DNA from: Myxococcus sp. CA023
GTDB taxonomy: Bacteria > Myxococcota > Myxococcia > Myxococcales > Myxococcaceae
DNA length: 46,710 nt
NCBI RefSeq assembly: GCF_010998615.1
Contig: NZ_JAAEAH010000075.1
Span: forward strand, 1-46,710
Reading direction: 5' to 3'
A program made the translations under genes and the position numbers. Below, one piece after another: positions 33,693 to 42,746 of the stretch. The number at the start of each line of letters is the position of its first letter. The stretch's first letter is position 1. The notes beneath the pieces were generated by a model. That model had not been told where the DNA came from. It saw nothing but the letters and a program-made list of their open reading frames with translations, and searched no databases.

Positions 33693-36587
33693 ATGTCGTC
33701 TCGCTGTCTCCGTGCCCTCGTCCTCGTCCTGCCTCTGCTGGTCGTCGCTTGTGATGGCGACTCAGACGGAGGACCTACTCCCAGCGACAACGCGCCCGTC
33801 GTGCGGGAGATCCAGCCCTCGGGCGGCCCCGTCTCGGGCCACACCCTCATCAACGTCTACGGCTCCGGTTTCAAGGAAGGCGCGAAGCTCTACTTCGGCG
33901 AGCAGGAGGCCCTGCGGGTGGTGGTGGTCAACACCCACCGCATCTACGGCTACACCCCCAGCGCCATCTCCGGCGTGGTGAACGTGCGCGTGGTGAACCC
34001 CGACAGCGCCCACGGCACCCTGGTGGGCGGCTTCACCTTCGAAGGCGCGCCGCCGGCGAACATCGACATGGCCGAGGTGCTCAGCGGCAACGTGGACGCG
34101 GTCAGCAACGGCCAGCCGGTGGCTACCACCGTGCGCGGCGCCGTCACCGTGGCCGGCATCACCCGTGGCACTGGCCAGGGCGGCGGCACCCGCGCGCAGG
34201 TGGGCTTCGCCCCGGCGGACGCGGAGCTGCTCAACCCGGACAGCTACACCTGGGAAGAGGCCACCTACGAGGGTGACTCGGGCAGCCGCGAGGCGGACAT
34301 CTACCAGGGCACCGTGCTGCTCCAGCCGGCCATTGGAGGTAAGCGCCGCGAGTGGGTCGTCACCATGCGCTTCTCCATCGACAACGGCGCCACGTGGGTG
34401 ATGGCGGACGGCGATGGTAGCGCCAACGGCGTGTCGGAGGACATGCTGCGCCGGGTGTTCATCTCCCGTCCGCGCGTGGACTACTGCAAACTGGGCCCGG
34501 ACAACAACCGCGGGCCGCTCAACGTCTTCTACCGACCGGGCGACACCGCGCTCATCAAGGTGGCCGGCCAGGTGTACGCGGCGGGCGTCACCCAGGGCGG
34601 TGGCGCGGGCTCGGGCCTGGTGGCGCAGCTCGGCTACGGCCCGGCGGATTCGGACCCGAGCAGCGACAGCGGCTGGACGTGGATCAACGCCACGTACAAG
34701 ACGGACCACGGAAACAACGACGAGTGGGAAGCCGCCCTGCCCAACCCGGGCACCGTGGGAACCTGGCGCATCGCCTACCGCTTCAGCATCAGTGAGAACA
34801 CGTGGCGCTTCTGCGACGTGGACGGCGTCAACGACAGCGACGAGGGCGAGCTGACCTTCAGCCTGACCAAGCTGGGCACGCTCACCGTGGGCGACGAGGC
34901 GCCGAAGCCGGCGGTGACATGGTGCAAGATTGGCCTCGACCAGACGCCGCCGGAGGTCATCAACTACACGACGACGCAGACGTCGGGCCTGAAGACGGTG
35001 TACGCCCAGGTCAACCTGCCGGGCGTGACGGACCGCGAAGGCGCAGGGCCGGGCCTGGCGGGCCAGCTCGGCTGGGGTCCCGTGGGTGAGGACCCGCGCA
35101 CCTCGTCGCGGTGGAACTGGTCGGCCCAGCTGACCTTCGACCAGGACAACTTCGAGGTGAACGACCAGTGGAAGGGCACGCTGCCCAACCCGGCCATCAA
35201 CGGCGAGTACCGCTACGCGGTGCGCTTCAACCACGACGGCGGCCCCATCCGCGTGTGCGACGGCAACGGAGTGAACGACAGCGGTCAGGACTTCGAGATG
35301 GACCAGCTCGGCACGCTCAACGTGACGGGCCAGCCCGTCATCCCGCGCGTCATCGGTTACTGCAAGCTGGGACCGGATGGGAGCAACACGCCGCAGTCGC
35401 TGGCGTACACCACCGGGGACGCGGCCAGCCACGTCATCATCGCGTCCGTCAACGTGGCGGGCCTCACCGACACCACCACGGGCGAAGTCGCGGACATCGT
35501 GGGCCAACTCGGCTGGGGACCCGCCGGTGAGGCTCCGGCCACGTCCGACGAGTGGGACTGGACCACGACGGCCCAGTTCAAGGACGACTTCTGGGACAAC
35601 GACGAGTACGAGGCCACGCTGCCCAACCCGGGCGTGGTGGGCAGCTACCGGTTCGCCTACCGCTTCCAGGTGAACGGCGGCGAGTTCCTCTACTGCGACG
35701 CGGACGGAAACAGCAGCGGCCCGGACGGATTCGCTGAGGCGCTGACGGGCAGCCTTGCGGTGAGCGCGAAGGACCCGGACCCCGAGCCGACGGACAGCTA
35801 CTGCCGCCTGGAGAGCGTGAGCGGCATGACTGTGGGCAGCGGCGACATCGTCACCGTGGTGGGCCGGGTGCACATCCCGGGCGTCACCGCGGGCGAGGGC
35901 CCGGGCGCCAACGTCCAGGTGCAGGTGGGAGTGGGCGCCGCGGACGCCAACGCGTCCACCCAGGCGGACGCGTTCACCTGGAAGGCCGCGGAGTACACCG
36001 GTGAGGCGGATGGCGAGGCGGACACGGATGAGTTCTCCACCACCGTGACGCCGGCCTACACCGGCGACCGCGCCGTCAGCCTCCGCTACACCACGAACGG
36101 CACCACGTGGACGTACTGCGACAAGGACGGCAGCAACGTGGGTGGGTACACGCTGGGCCAGCAACACGCCCTCACGGTGAGCAACCACACGGGGATTGGC
36201 TACTGCAACCTCCAGTGGCCCTTCGAGATTGCCGTGGGCGCCGAGGGTGACCCGCGAATCGTCTACGGACAGCTACACGTGGACGGTGTCACGCCCGGCA
36301 GCGGCCAGGGTGCTGGCGTCGTCGCTGAGCTCGGCTACGGCCCCGCAAGCAGCGACCCGGGCATCTCGGGTTGGACGTGGGAGCCAGCCACGTACCACAG
36401 TGACGCGGGCAACAACGACCAGTACTCCGTAAGCCTGCCGGAGGGAGTGTCGGCCGGGACATCCTACGCGTACCGCTACTCGCTCAATGGCGGGCCGTTC
36501 TGCTACGGCGACCGGAACGACCGGGGCGGCAGCGGTAACACCGGTAACGGATTCCAGGGTGGGGACCTCGGCACGGTCATCCCGTAG
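33693..36587 (+). CDS. Lipoprotein with IPT/TIG domain and six tandem Ig-like repeats
   Basis: A 964-residue surface lipoprotein. Lipobox LLVVAC gives Cys20. An IPT/TIG domain spans about 34-117 (PSGGPVSGHTLINVYGSGF). Six repeats of about 135 residues follow: roughly 123-257, 263-400, 409-545, 555-692, 702-829 and 836-964. A repeat typically shows VYGQVxxxGVT, a QLGYGP turn, W-W, NDE/NDQ, YRYS and CDxDG. Each of the last five carries exactly one cysteine pair (265/374, 411/522, 557/668, 704/809, 838/937), suggesting one disulfide per domain. The ATG at 33693 fits the AGGGG site better than 33687. As last gene after the ABC permeases it may bind glucan at the surface. The specific function is unknown. 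Confidence 0.85.
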   Translation: MSSRCLRALVLVLPLLVVACDGDSDGGPTPSDNAPVVREIQPSGGPVSGHTLINVYGSGFKEGAKLYFGEQEALRVVVVNTHRIYGYTPSAISGVVNVRVVNPDSAHGTLVGGFTFEGAPPANIDMAEVLSGNVDAVSNGQPVATTVRGAVTVAGITRGTGQGGGTRAQVGFAPADAELLNPDSYTWEEATYEGDSGSREADIYQGTVLLQPAIGGKRREWVVTMRFSIDNGATWVMADGDGSANGVSEDMLRRVFISRPRVDYCKLGPDNNRGPLNVFYRPGDTALIKVAGQVYAAGVTQGGGAGSGLVAQLGYGPADSDPSSDSGWTWINATYKTDHGNNDEWEAALPNPGTVGTWRIAYRFSISENTWRFCDVDGVNDSDEGELTFSLTKLGTLTVGDEAPKPAVTWCKIGLDQTPPEVINYTTTQTSGLKTVYAQVNLPGVTDREGAGPGLAGQLGWGPVGEDPRTSSRWNWSAQLTFDQDNFEVNDQWKGTLPNPAINGEYRYAVRFNHDGGPIRVCDGNGVNDSGQDFEMDQLGTLNVTGQPVIPRVIGYCKLGPDGSNTPQSLAYTTGDAASHVIIASVNVAGLTDTTTGEVADIVGQLGWGPAGEAPATSDEWDWTTTAQFKDDFWDNDEYEATLPNPGVVGSYRFAYRFQVNGGEFLYCDADGNSSGPDGFAEALTGSLAVSAKDPDPEPTDSYCRLESVSGMTVGSGDIVTVVGRVHIPGVTAGEGPGANVQVQVGVGAADANASTQADAFTWKAAEYTGEADGEADTDEFSTTVTPAYTGDRAVSLRYTTNGTTWTYCDKDGSNVGGYTLGQQHALTVSNHTGIGYCNLQWPFEIAVGAEGDPRIVYGQLHVDGVTPGSGQGAGVVAELGYGPASSDPGISGWTWEPATYHSDAGNNDQYSVSLPEGVSAGTSYAYRYSLNGGPFCYGDRNDRGGSGNTGNGFQGGDLGTVIP

Positions 36588-36672
36588 CCACATCGCCATT
36601 CCACTGGTCGCCCGGCTGCCCACCAGGGCCCGGGCGGCCTTGCGGAATGATCGGATCCGCAGAAGCGTATGC

Positions 36673-36701
36673 TTGACAGTGTCGGATGAGGCCGATAAAA
36701 G
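36673..36701 (+). promoter_or_regulatory. Promoter of the tRNA cluster
   Basis: Perfect -35 TTGACA (36673-36678), 17-bp spacer, then TAAAAG (36696-36701). The predicted start near 36708 gives a short leader before tRNA-Val. Confidence 0.65.
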
Positions 36702-36733
36702 CCCGCCTCACCGAAGCGCGGCGGACGCCTGAC

Positions 36734-36805
36734 GGGCGGATAGCTCAGCGGTAGAGCGGCGCCCTTACAAGGCGATGGTCACAGGTTCAATCCCTGTTCC
36801 GCCCA
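36734..36805 (+). tRNA. tRNA-Val (anticodon TAC)
   Basis: A 72-nt cloverleaf: acceptor GGGCGGA/TCCGCCC, D-stem GCTC/GAGC, anticodon loop CTTACAA, T-arm ACAGG-TTCAATC-CCTGT. The 3' CCA is not encoded. The outermost anticodon-stem pair is a G-A mismatch. Confidence 0.93.
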
Positions 36806-36820
36806 CAGTTGTACCGATGT

Positions 36821-36897
<77 letters not shown>

Positions 36898-36903
36898 AAT
36901 TAG

Positions 36904-36943
36904 AAGGGCCCGGAATCGCAAGGTTCCGGGCCCTTCGCTTTTT
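36904..36943 (+). terminator. Rho-independent terminator after tRNA-Asp copy 1
   Basis: AAGGGCCCGGAA (36904-36915) pairs perfectly with TTCCGGGCCCTT (36924-36935) across an 8-nt loop, followed by CGCTTTTT. Textbook structure. Confidence 0.9.
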
Positions 36944-36988
36944 AGTGAGAGGCTCGGTTTTTAGCCTTGCCGCTCGCAGTTCCCATCT

Positions 36989-37065
<77 letters not shown>

Positions 37066-37070
37066 TTGAG

Positions 37071-37109
37071 AGCCCAGCAATCCTCCGGGGTTGCTGGGCT
37101 TTTCTTTTT
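37071..37109 (+). terminator. Rho-independent terminator after tRNA-Asp copy 2
   Basis: AGCCCAGCAA (37071-37080) and TTGCTGGGCT (37091-37100) form a perfect 10-bp stem with a 10-nt loop, followed by a T-rich tract TTTCTTTTT. Confidence 0.9.
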
Positions 37110-37247
37110 CCTCCGTCCCCCTATGTGCCCTCAGTGTGCCCCTCCGGCGCCGTTGGCCGGAGCGGCGAGGCGCTCGCTGCACCAGACCTACACGTGCCGT
37201 GGGCAACTTCCTCGCCGCTGCCTCAAGCCCCGCGCTCACCTCCTCCG

Positions 37248-37639
37248 CACCTGCTTGAGGGAGCATTCTTGACGGTCGCTAGCGAGGGCGGATTCCACAG
37301 CGCTGCTCGCGTGGCGGGCAGCAGCGCTTCGCGCCTGGGAGACGCTGTCCGTCGGCTGGAAGCCCGGCTCGGCGTTCGGTTGCTCCATCGAACCACGTGC
37401 AGCGTGACGATCACCGACGCAGGAGCTCGGCTGCCCGAGCGGCTCGCACCCGCGCTCAGCGAGGAGTGACCCTCAGCGTCGATCCAAAGGGACCGCTGAT
37501 TGTCGGCCTTCGCACGACCACCGACCTCGCAGTGGATGCCGCCGTGGCTGGCTCCGGGCTCATCTACGACTTCGAGGATTGGCTTCGTCCCTTCATCAGC
37601 CGGGGCGAACTTGCCCCCCTTTACGCCCCGGCTGATTGA
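37248..37639 (+). pseudogene. Broken LysR-family regulator
   Basis: Two pieces of one LysR gene in different frames. The N-terminal helix-turn-helix is readable from about 37248 to the TGA at 37467-37469 (TVASEGGFHSAARVAG, then LEARLGVRLLHRTT). A second frame to 37639 carries only the end of the effector domain (AVAGSGLIYDFEDWLRPFIS). The middle roughly 150 residues are missing and the last segment ends early. No function is expected. The following 229 bases to the next start hold nothing I recognise. Confidence 0.7.
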
Positions 37640-37868
37640 GGCGGGCACCAGGGAGCGCCGAGCAGATTGAGCACTGCCTGGGGTCGGGCGCGCGGCGCGC
37701 AGCCCGTTCAGCACGTCGAAGAGGACGTTGTGCGTTGAGCGCTTCATGTGCGCCTGTCGGCCCCCCTCTCCGACAACTTCGGGCGCGTGGGGTCCATCCT
37801 GTCCGATGCGTGGCGCGGGGCGGACACTATGCCGGGCGCTCCCCCTTCGCTGTAGTAGGTTGGCGTGA

Positions 37869-40214
37869 ATGGTACGCACTTCAGGGCTGGTATTGATCGG
37901 GTTCTTCCTCCTCGCCTCCGCCGCGTCCGCTGAGGCTGGCGCCGCGAAGTCCATCGAGGAGGCATCGAAGCGAGTGGAGCGTGCTCGCGCCGACCTCGCG
38001 ACGGCCGTGCAGCGGATCGAAGTGGAGCCGCCGCGCAACGCCGACCTCGACACCGCCCTCGCGGCGGTGGAGGCGCTGAAGGCCGCGCTCGATGCCGGAG
38101 CGAGCTTCGAGACGGAGGACCTCGAGTACGCGAAGCTGGTCCTGACGGCGCGCAAGCAGCTCCGGACGCAGCGGGAGTACGTCGACGAGCGCCGGGCCAA
38201 GGTCCACATCCACGAGTACCGCCGACGCATCGACGGCGCGCTCGCGCCCCTGAACGAGCGAATGGCGAAGCTCGGCCAGGGCGCCCCGGGCTCCAAGGCG
38301 ATGGACGAGGCCCGCGCCGCCGTGGACGCGCTCGAGAAGCTGGCGGCGGAGGGCCGGCCCCTCAAGAGCCAGGATCCGAAGTTCTCCATGTACCTCACCG
38401 AGGTCGAGGCGACCCTCGCCCGTCACCGGAAGATGCTCGACGAGCGGTGGCTTCAGTTGTCGGCGCAGAAGCAGCGGGGCCTTCTGGACGAGAGCCGCAA
38501 GACCCTGGCGAGCTCGCTCGCCGAGGTGGGCAAGGCCTGGTCGGACGAGAAGTTCGCGGCCACCGACAAGGCGGTGGCCGCGCTGCAGAAGCAGCTCGAG
38601 GAGGGCAGGCCGCTCGAGGCTCAGGACAAGGCCTATCGCGCGGAGGCGGAGAAGGCCCGCGCCGAGGTCACCCAGGCCAGGCGTCGGATGGATGAGCTCG
38701 TGGTTCAGGCGGGGGTCTCTCGGGTCAAGGTGGAACTGGAGCCCGCCCATGAAGAGCTCCGTGCGGCCGCCAAGGCGCTCCGGGTGAAGCGGCCCGCGCC
38801 CGAGCAGCTCTCCGAGGCCAAGACCGCGGCGTTCGTCGTCCGGAAGCTGGTGGACAAGTACGAGCCGCAGGCGGCGAGGAGCCAGGCCATTGGCCAGTAC
38901 CTCGCCGAGGTGAAGAACACGCTCGTCGAGGTGGAGGTGGCGCTCCAGGTACGCACCCTCGACGCGGCGCGCGTCGAGGTCGTCCAGGCGCTGCGGAACG
39001 TCGAGAAGCGCTCCGTGACCGCCGAGCAATTCGAGGAGGCGAAGACGGCGATGGTCGTCCTGGAGAAGACGCTCGAGACGGTCCACGTGAAGAACCCCGC
39101 CATCAGCCCGGCCGCCGCCGACGCGCGTCAACTGCTCAAGGACGGGCGGGCGACGATGGAGCGGCGCCGGTACGAGGTCGACCTGCAGCAGCAGCGCGCG
39201 AAGGTGGACGAGGCCCGGAAGAACGCGGTGGCGCTGGTCACCCAGGTCCAGAAGGAGACGCCCTCGGAGGCGCAACTCCAGGCAGCGGAGAACGCGGTCA
39301 AGCAGATTGGCGTGGTGCTGGAGGCCGGTGCCTCCCTCGTCAAGAAGGACCGTGACTACGCCCTGTACGCCAAGGAGTCGAAGGAGCGCATGGCGGAGCT
39401 GAGCGACCGCATCACCCGGCGGAAGATTGTCCTGGCCGCGGCGGATGCCCGGGTCCAGCTCTCGTCCCGGCTGGCCACCACGAAGGAGAAGCTTGAGGTC
39501 GCCAAGGCCATCTCGGCGACCGACGCCGAGGTCGAGACCGCCTCGAAGAGCGTGGACGAGGTCATGCAGATGTTCGAGGCGCACGCGGCGCTGGAGCGGC
39601 AGGACGCGAGCTACGCGGCGTCCGCCGAGCGGTCGCGCGCCGACTGGCTGAAGATGGTCGAGGCGCTCGAGTTCGCGAAGCAGGCGAGGACGCTGCGCCG
39701 TCTGACCGGTGAGGCGCTGGACGTCGCGGGCAAGGCGGCGGCATCCGCCGCGTCCTCAGCGGACCTGCGCAAGCGCAGGACTTTGTACGCGAGCGCGGCG
39801 GAGAAGCTCAAGGCCTGCCAGGATGAGGGAGCCCGGATGGTGAAGGAGAACGCCAGCCTCGCGGCGATCGACGTGCTCGTGGACGGGGTCCCCACCGGGC
39901 CCCAGGACGTGATGGTCCAGTGTGCCCAGAAGGCCGAGGCCCTGCAGGCGCCCCTGAAGCGGGTCGACGTGGAGCTCCGGTTCCAGGAGGGCCAGCGGAA
40001 GGCCTACGACGCGGCGAAGGCCCACCTCTCCAAGGGGCGCAAGAGCGAGGCGCTCGCGCAGCTCAACGATTGCATCGCGGAGGGGCGCATCCTCGAGAAC
40101 CGGTACCCCGACTTCAAGGAGCAGAAGTTCGACATCGGCGGCACCAGCATGAGCATGTTGGAGCTGGTCCAGGTCTGCGCGAAGGAGCGCAAGGCGCTGC
40201 AGCCTTCCCCTTGA
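37869..40214 (+). CDS. Secreted helical protein with seven ~85-residue repeats
   Basis: A 781-residue protein with a signal peptide (VLIGFFLLASAASAEA, about 8-23) and no lipobox. Seven degenerate repeats follow, with landmarks at residues 75 (DAGASFETEDLEY), 160 (AEGRPLKSQDPKF), 244 (EEGRPLEAQDKAY), about 329, about 402, 485 (EAGASLVKKDRDY) and 570 (EAHAALERQDASY). Each is preceded by an AAVxALxK helix and followed by a charged helix, predicting a long helical-hairpin solenoid or coiled coil in the periplasm. The last 150 residues differ and have four cysteines (ACQDEG, VQCAQK, NDCIAEG, QVCAKE). I know no family for it. The neighbours give no role. Confidence 0.75.
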   Translation: MVRTSGLVLIGFFLLASAASAEAGAAKSIEEASKRVERARADLATAVQRIEVEPPRNADLDTALAAVEALKAALDAGASFETEDLEYAKLVLTARKQLRTQREYVDERRAKVHIHEYRRRIDGALAPLNERMAKLGQGAPGSKAMDEARAAVDALEKLAAEGRPLKSQDPKFSMYLTEVEATLARHRKMLDERWLQLSAQKQRGLLDESRKTLASSLAEVGKAWSDEKFAATDKAVAALQKQLEEGRPLEAQDKAYRAEAEKARAEVTQARRRMDELVVQAGVSRVKVELEPAHEELRAAAKALRVKRPAPEQLSEAKTAAFVVRKLVDKYEPQAARSQAIGQYLAEVKNTLVEVEVALQVRTLDAARVEVVQALRNVEKRSVTAEQFEEAKTAMVVLEKTLETVHVKNPAISPAAADARQLLKDGRATMERRRYEVDLQQQRAKVDEARKNAVALVTQVQKETPSEAQLQAAENAVKQIGVVLEAGASLVKKDRDYALYAKESKERMAELSDRITRRKIVLAAADARVQLSSRLATTKEKLEVAKAISATDAEVETASKSVDEVMQMFEAHAALERQDASYAASAERSRADWLKMVEALEFAKQARTLRRLTGEALDVAGKAAASAASSADLRKRRTLYASAAEKLKACQDEGARMVKENASLAAIDVLVDGVPTGPQDVMVQCAQKAEALQAPLKRVDVELRFQEGQRKAYDAAKAHLSKGRKSEALAQLNDCIAEGRILENRYPDFKEQKFDIGGTSMSMLELVQVCAKERKALQPSP

Positions 40215-40358
40215 GCCTTCCTGCTTCGCCCCGAAGTCCGTCGCGTCCCAGAGGCTTGGGGCGCCGGGGCGGGCGGAGCGGTGGGCCCGAACCTCGAGGT
40301 CGCGCGGTCCCCTTGGGAGGGACACCGCGCGGCGCAGACTGGACGGAGCTTTTTCAGG

Positions 40359-40811
40359 ATGATCCTCCGCAACGTCACGGATGAAGACCTTCCCATCTTC
40401 TTCGAACTCCAGCGCGACCCAGAAGCGCAGCGCATGGCCGCATTTGCATCGCGGGAACGCGATGCGTTCATGACCCACTGGCGCACCAACGTTCTCCGCG
40501 CAGAGAACGTCACCCGCACCATCGTCATGGGCGGTGTGGTCGTTGGGCACATCGGCAGTTGGGAACAGGATGCCATGCGCCTCGTCGGCTACTGGATGGG
40601 TCGCGAGCATTGGGGCAAAGGCATCGCCACTCGGGCCCTCTCCGAGTTTCTCGTGCTCGAGCCCACCCGGCCACTTCATGCGTGGGTCGCTCTCAACAAC
40701 CTCGCGTCGATTCGCGTCCTCGAGAAGTGTGGCTTCCGCGCCCTGCGCAACGAGAACCCGCATCACCCGGATGGCGTTGCCGAAGCCCTGATGAGGCTGG
40801 GTTCGACGTAG
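40359..40811 (+). CDS. GNAT-family N-acetyltransferase
   Basis: A 150-residue acetyl-CoA-dependent transferase of the RimJ/RimL-like type. Seen: N-terminal ILRNVTDEDLPIFFELQRD, the central VVVGHIGSW strand, YWMGREHWGKGIATRALSEF with the pyrophosphate-binding GKGIAT, and NLASIRVLEKCGF at the end. The start at 40359 gives the usual short N-terminus. It could acetylate an amine on a small molecule or a protein terminus; the substrate is unknown. It lies alone between the helical protein and an MBL gene. Confidence 0.87.
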   Translation: MILRNVTDEDLPIFFELQRDPEAQRMAAFASRERDAFMTHWRTNVLRAENVTRTIVMGGVVVGHIGSWEQDAMRLVGYWMGREHWGKGIATRALSEFLVLEPTRPLHAWVALNNLASIRVLEKCGFRALRNENPHHPDGVAEALMRLGST

Positions 40812-40989
40812 TGCGTGTGGCTCGGGCTTCGATGACCTCCGGCCCAGATTCCGGCGCTTCGTCATGCTCGCCAAGAGGGCGGCACTGACGGTTGGCTGGA
40901 CCTTTCGTTCAGCTCAGTCATCGAATCTTGGGCAGGTGCAGGGGTGGGCGACCAACCGAACATGGAGCTGCAATAGAGAGGGACGGAGC

Positions 40990-42075
40990 ATGCAGGTACT
41001 CGGAAGCAAGGCGCAGGGAGCCCGGCTCGAACGCATGAAGGCGTCACCGCGCTTCAAGGACGGGATGTTCCACAACACATCCCTGGTGACTCAGGGGCTG
41101 AAGAAGGGCACCGCTGTCTCGACGATGAAGGAGTTCATCTGTGGCGGCCAGCGGCGGGTGCCGACTGGCGTGCTGCCCATCGTCAATCCGCTCGAGCAGT
41201 GGCTGCTCCCGGTGCAGGGCGGGCTCCGCGCGACGTGGCTCGGTCATTCCACCGTCCTGCTTGAGATCGATGGGAAGCGCGTGTTGACTGACCCGGTATG
41301 GGGAGAGCGCATCTCCCCGCTTCCCTTCACGGGGCCGAAGCGGTTTCACCCCGCGCCGGTGACAATCGGTCAGCTTCCTCCGCTCCACGCGGTCGTCATC
41401 TCGCACGACCACTACGACCACCTCGACTACCCGACCATCCTTCAACTCATCCCGCTCGGGGTTCCGTTCGTCACCTCACTCGGGGTGGGTGCGCATCTGG
41501 AGGCGTGGGGCGTGCCACCCGAGCGCATCACCGAGCTCGACTGGTGGGAGTCCGCGGAGGTCGGTGGCCTTACCTTCACCGCCGCGCCATCACAGCACTT
41601 CTCGGGTCGCAGCGTGGCCGATAGGAACCGGACGGCGTGGTCGTCGATTGTGGTGCGCGGTCCGCATCACGCCGTCTTCTTCAGCGGCGACACGGGCCTG
41701 ACCCAGGAGTACGTCGAGATCCGGCAGAGGCTGGGACCGTTCGACCTCATCATGCTCGAGGTCGGCGCGTGGGACCCGGCGTGGGGAGATATTCACCTCG
41801 GACCGGAGAATGCGTTGCAAGCGCACGACCTGTTGGGCGGTGGCGCCTTCTTGCCGGTCCATTGGGGCACGTTCAATCTCGCAATCCATTCCTGGGACGA
41901 ACCTGCGGAGACGCTCGTGAAGCTCGCCCCAACGAATGCGCCGCTGGTCATGCCTCGGCTTGGGCAGCCGATCGAGCCGCGCCAGGTGCAGTCGATCGAC
42001 CCATGGTGGCGCGAGGTCGATCAAACCGAGACGGAACCGGCGCCGGTGGAGGCGGTGACGGAACCCTCCGACTGA
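40990..42075 (+). CDS. MBL-fold hydrolase, NAPE-PLD/UlaG-like
   Basis: A 361-residue metallo-beta-lactamase-fold protein. It has WLGHSTVLLEIDG (83-95), LTDPVWGERISP (99-110), the metal motif SHDHYDHLD (138-146), a middle PSQHFSGR and GDTGLTQEY, and a late VHWGTFNLA. These are characteristic of the group containing N-acyl-phosphatidylethanolamine phospholipase D and RomA-like proteins. It may hydrolyse a phosphodiester of a lipid or small molecule. ATG at 40990 follows GGACGGAG; the frame to 40864 lacks such a site. No signal peptide is seen. Confidence 0.82.
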   Translation: MQVLGSKAQGARLERMKASPRFKDGMFHNTSLVTQGLKKGTAVSTMKEFICGGQRRVPTGVLPIVNPLEQWLLPVQGGLRATWLGHSTVLLEIDGKRVLTDPVWGERISPLPFTGPKRFHPAPVTIGQLPPLHAVVISHDHYDHLDYPTILQLIPLGVPFVTSLGVGAHLEAWGVPPERITELDWWESAEVGGLTFTAAPSQHFSGRSVADRNRTAWSSIVVRGPHHAVFFSGDTGLTQEYVEIRQRLGPFDLIMLEVGAWDPAWGDIHLGPENALQAHDLLGGGAFLPVHWGTFNLAIHSWDEPAETLVKLAPTNAPLVMPRLGQPIEPRQVQSIDPWWREVDQTETEPAPVEAVTEPSD

Positions 42076-42079
42076 CGAA

Positions 42080-42290
42080 TCAGCGCGAAGCGCGCGACAG
42101 CACACCGACGTTCCAGGCAATCCCATACCCACCGGCGAAATGCTTCGCATAGCGGTAGGTGATGAAGGAGTCGTCCAGGCCGCCGCCCGTCAAGAGCAGG
42201 CAAGCGAGGAAGAAGATCGCCATCAACGCCACACCTGGGAGCACGGTACCGGCCCAGGCGAGGCGGTGCTCCGAGGCGGTGCGCTTCGGC
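42080..42290 (-). pseudogene. 5' fragment of a membrane glycosyltransferase (GT39/ArnT-like)
   Basis: Minus-strand frame with one hydrophobic helix (LMAIFFLACLLLTGG) followed by GLDDSFITYRYAKHFAGGYG and IAWNVG, the first periplasmic loop of GT-C glycosyltransferases with their catalytic Asp pair. After WNVG the similarity stops abruptly and the frame ends at 42080. Only the first 60 or so residues of a normally 450-plus residue protein remain. Confidence 0.5.
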
Positions 42291-42366
42291 TGAGCCCGCG
42301 ATGACAGGCGAGCTCGCCGACCCGGCGCGAAACAAAGCGATGGGCACATGGCCGCCCTCCCCTGCC

Positions 42367-42543
42367 CTACTCCTTCGCGGACACCGCCACCTGGCGCTCG
42401 GCGCCGGAGAACGGCAACCGGTACGCCCGCGAGGACACGACGCGCAGTTGCCACTCCGCTGCGCGCGCCGCCGCCTTGATGAACGCGACCTTCTTCCCCA
42501 CCGTGTCCACCAACGTGACGCCCAGCGACTGGCACCCCAATCA
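42367..42543 (-). pseudogene. Remnant resembling RsmG (16S rRNA m7G methyltransferase)
   Basis: Minus-strand frame reading LGVTLVDTVGKKVAFIKAAA, then a short junction and YRLPFSGAERQV before TAG. The first part resembles the SAM-domain segment of RsmG/GidB, the second its C-terminal strand, so an internal deletion is likely. Just upstream another orphan C-terminus (VVRQSTRSVFDDPRYE, stop at 42572) is visible. No complete gene is present in 42076-42746. Confidence 0.4.
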
Positions 42544-42746
42544 CCCGTGAAGGCGCGCGCGAGTGCCGTGCCTACTCGTAGCGCGGGTCGTCGAACACGC
42601 TGCGCGTGGACTGCCGCACGACCATGCAGCCGCCCCCGGGGGGCGGCCGTTCGGGTTCCCGGCCGCTCCGGGACCCATGTCGCATCGCACATGCATCCCG
42701 TTTTGGATGTGCTAAGAATTCCGGCCAACTCGCCAGGGATCATTGG

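Noticed and set aside
33693..36587. Nucleotide tandem repeats within the repeat lipoprotein as a CRISPR or satellite array
   Set aside because: The repeats are about 400 bp and conserved mainly at protein level; they encode domains. No CRISPR-like array is seen anywhere in the window.
37640..37868. Minus-strand frame through the LysR remnant (RSTHNVLFDVLNGLRAARPT)
   Set aside because: No recognisable family, no start with ribosome-binding site, and it continues as antisense to the helical-repeat gene.
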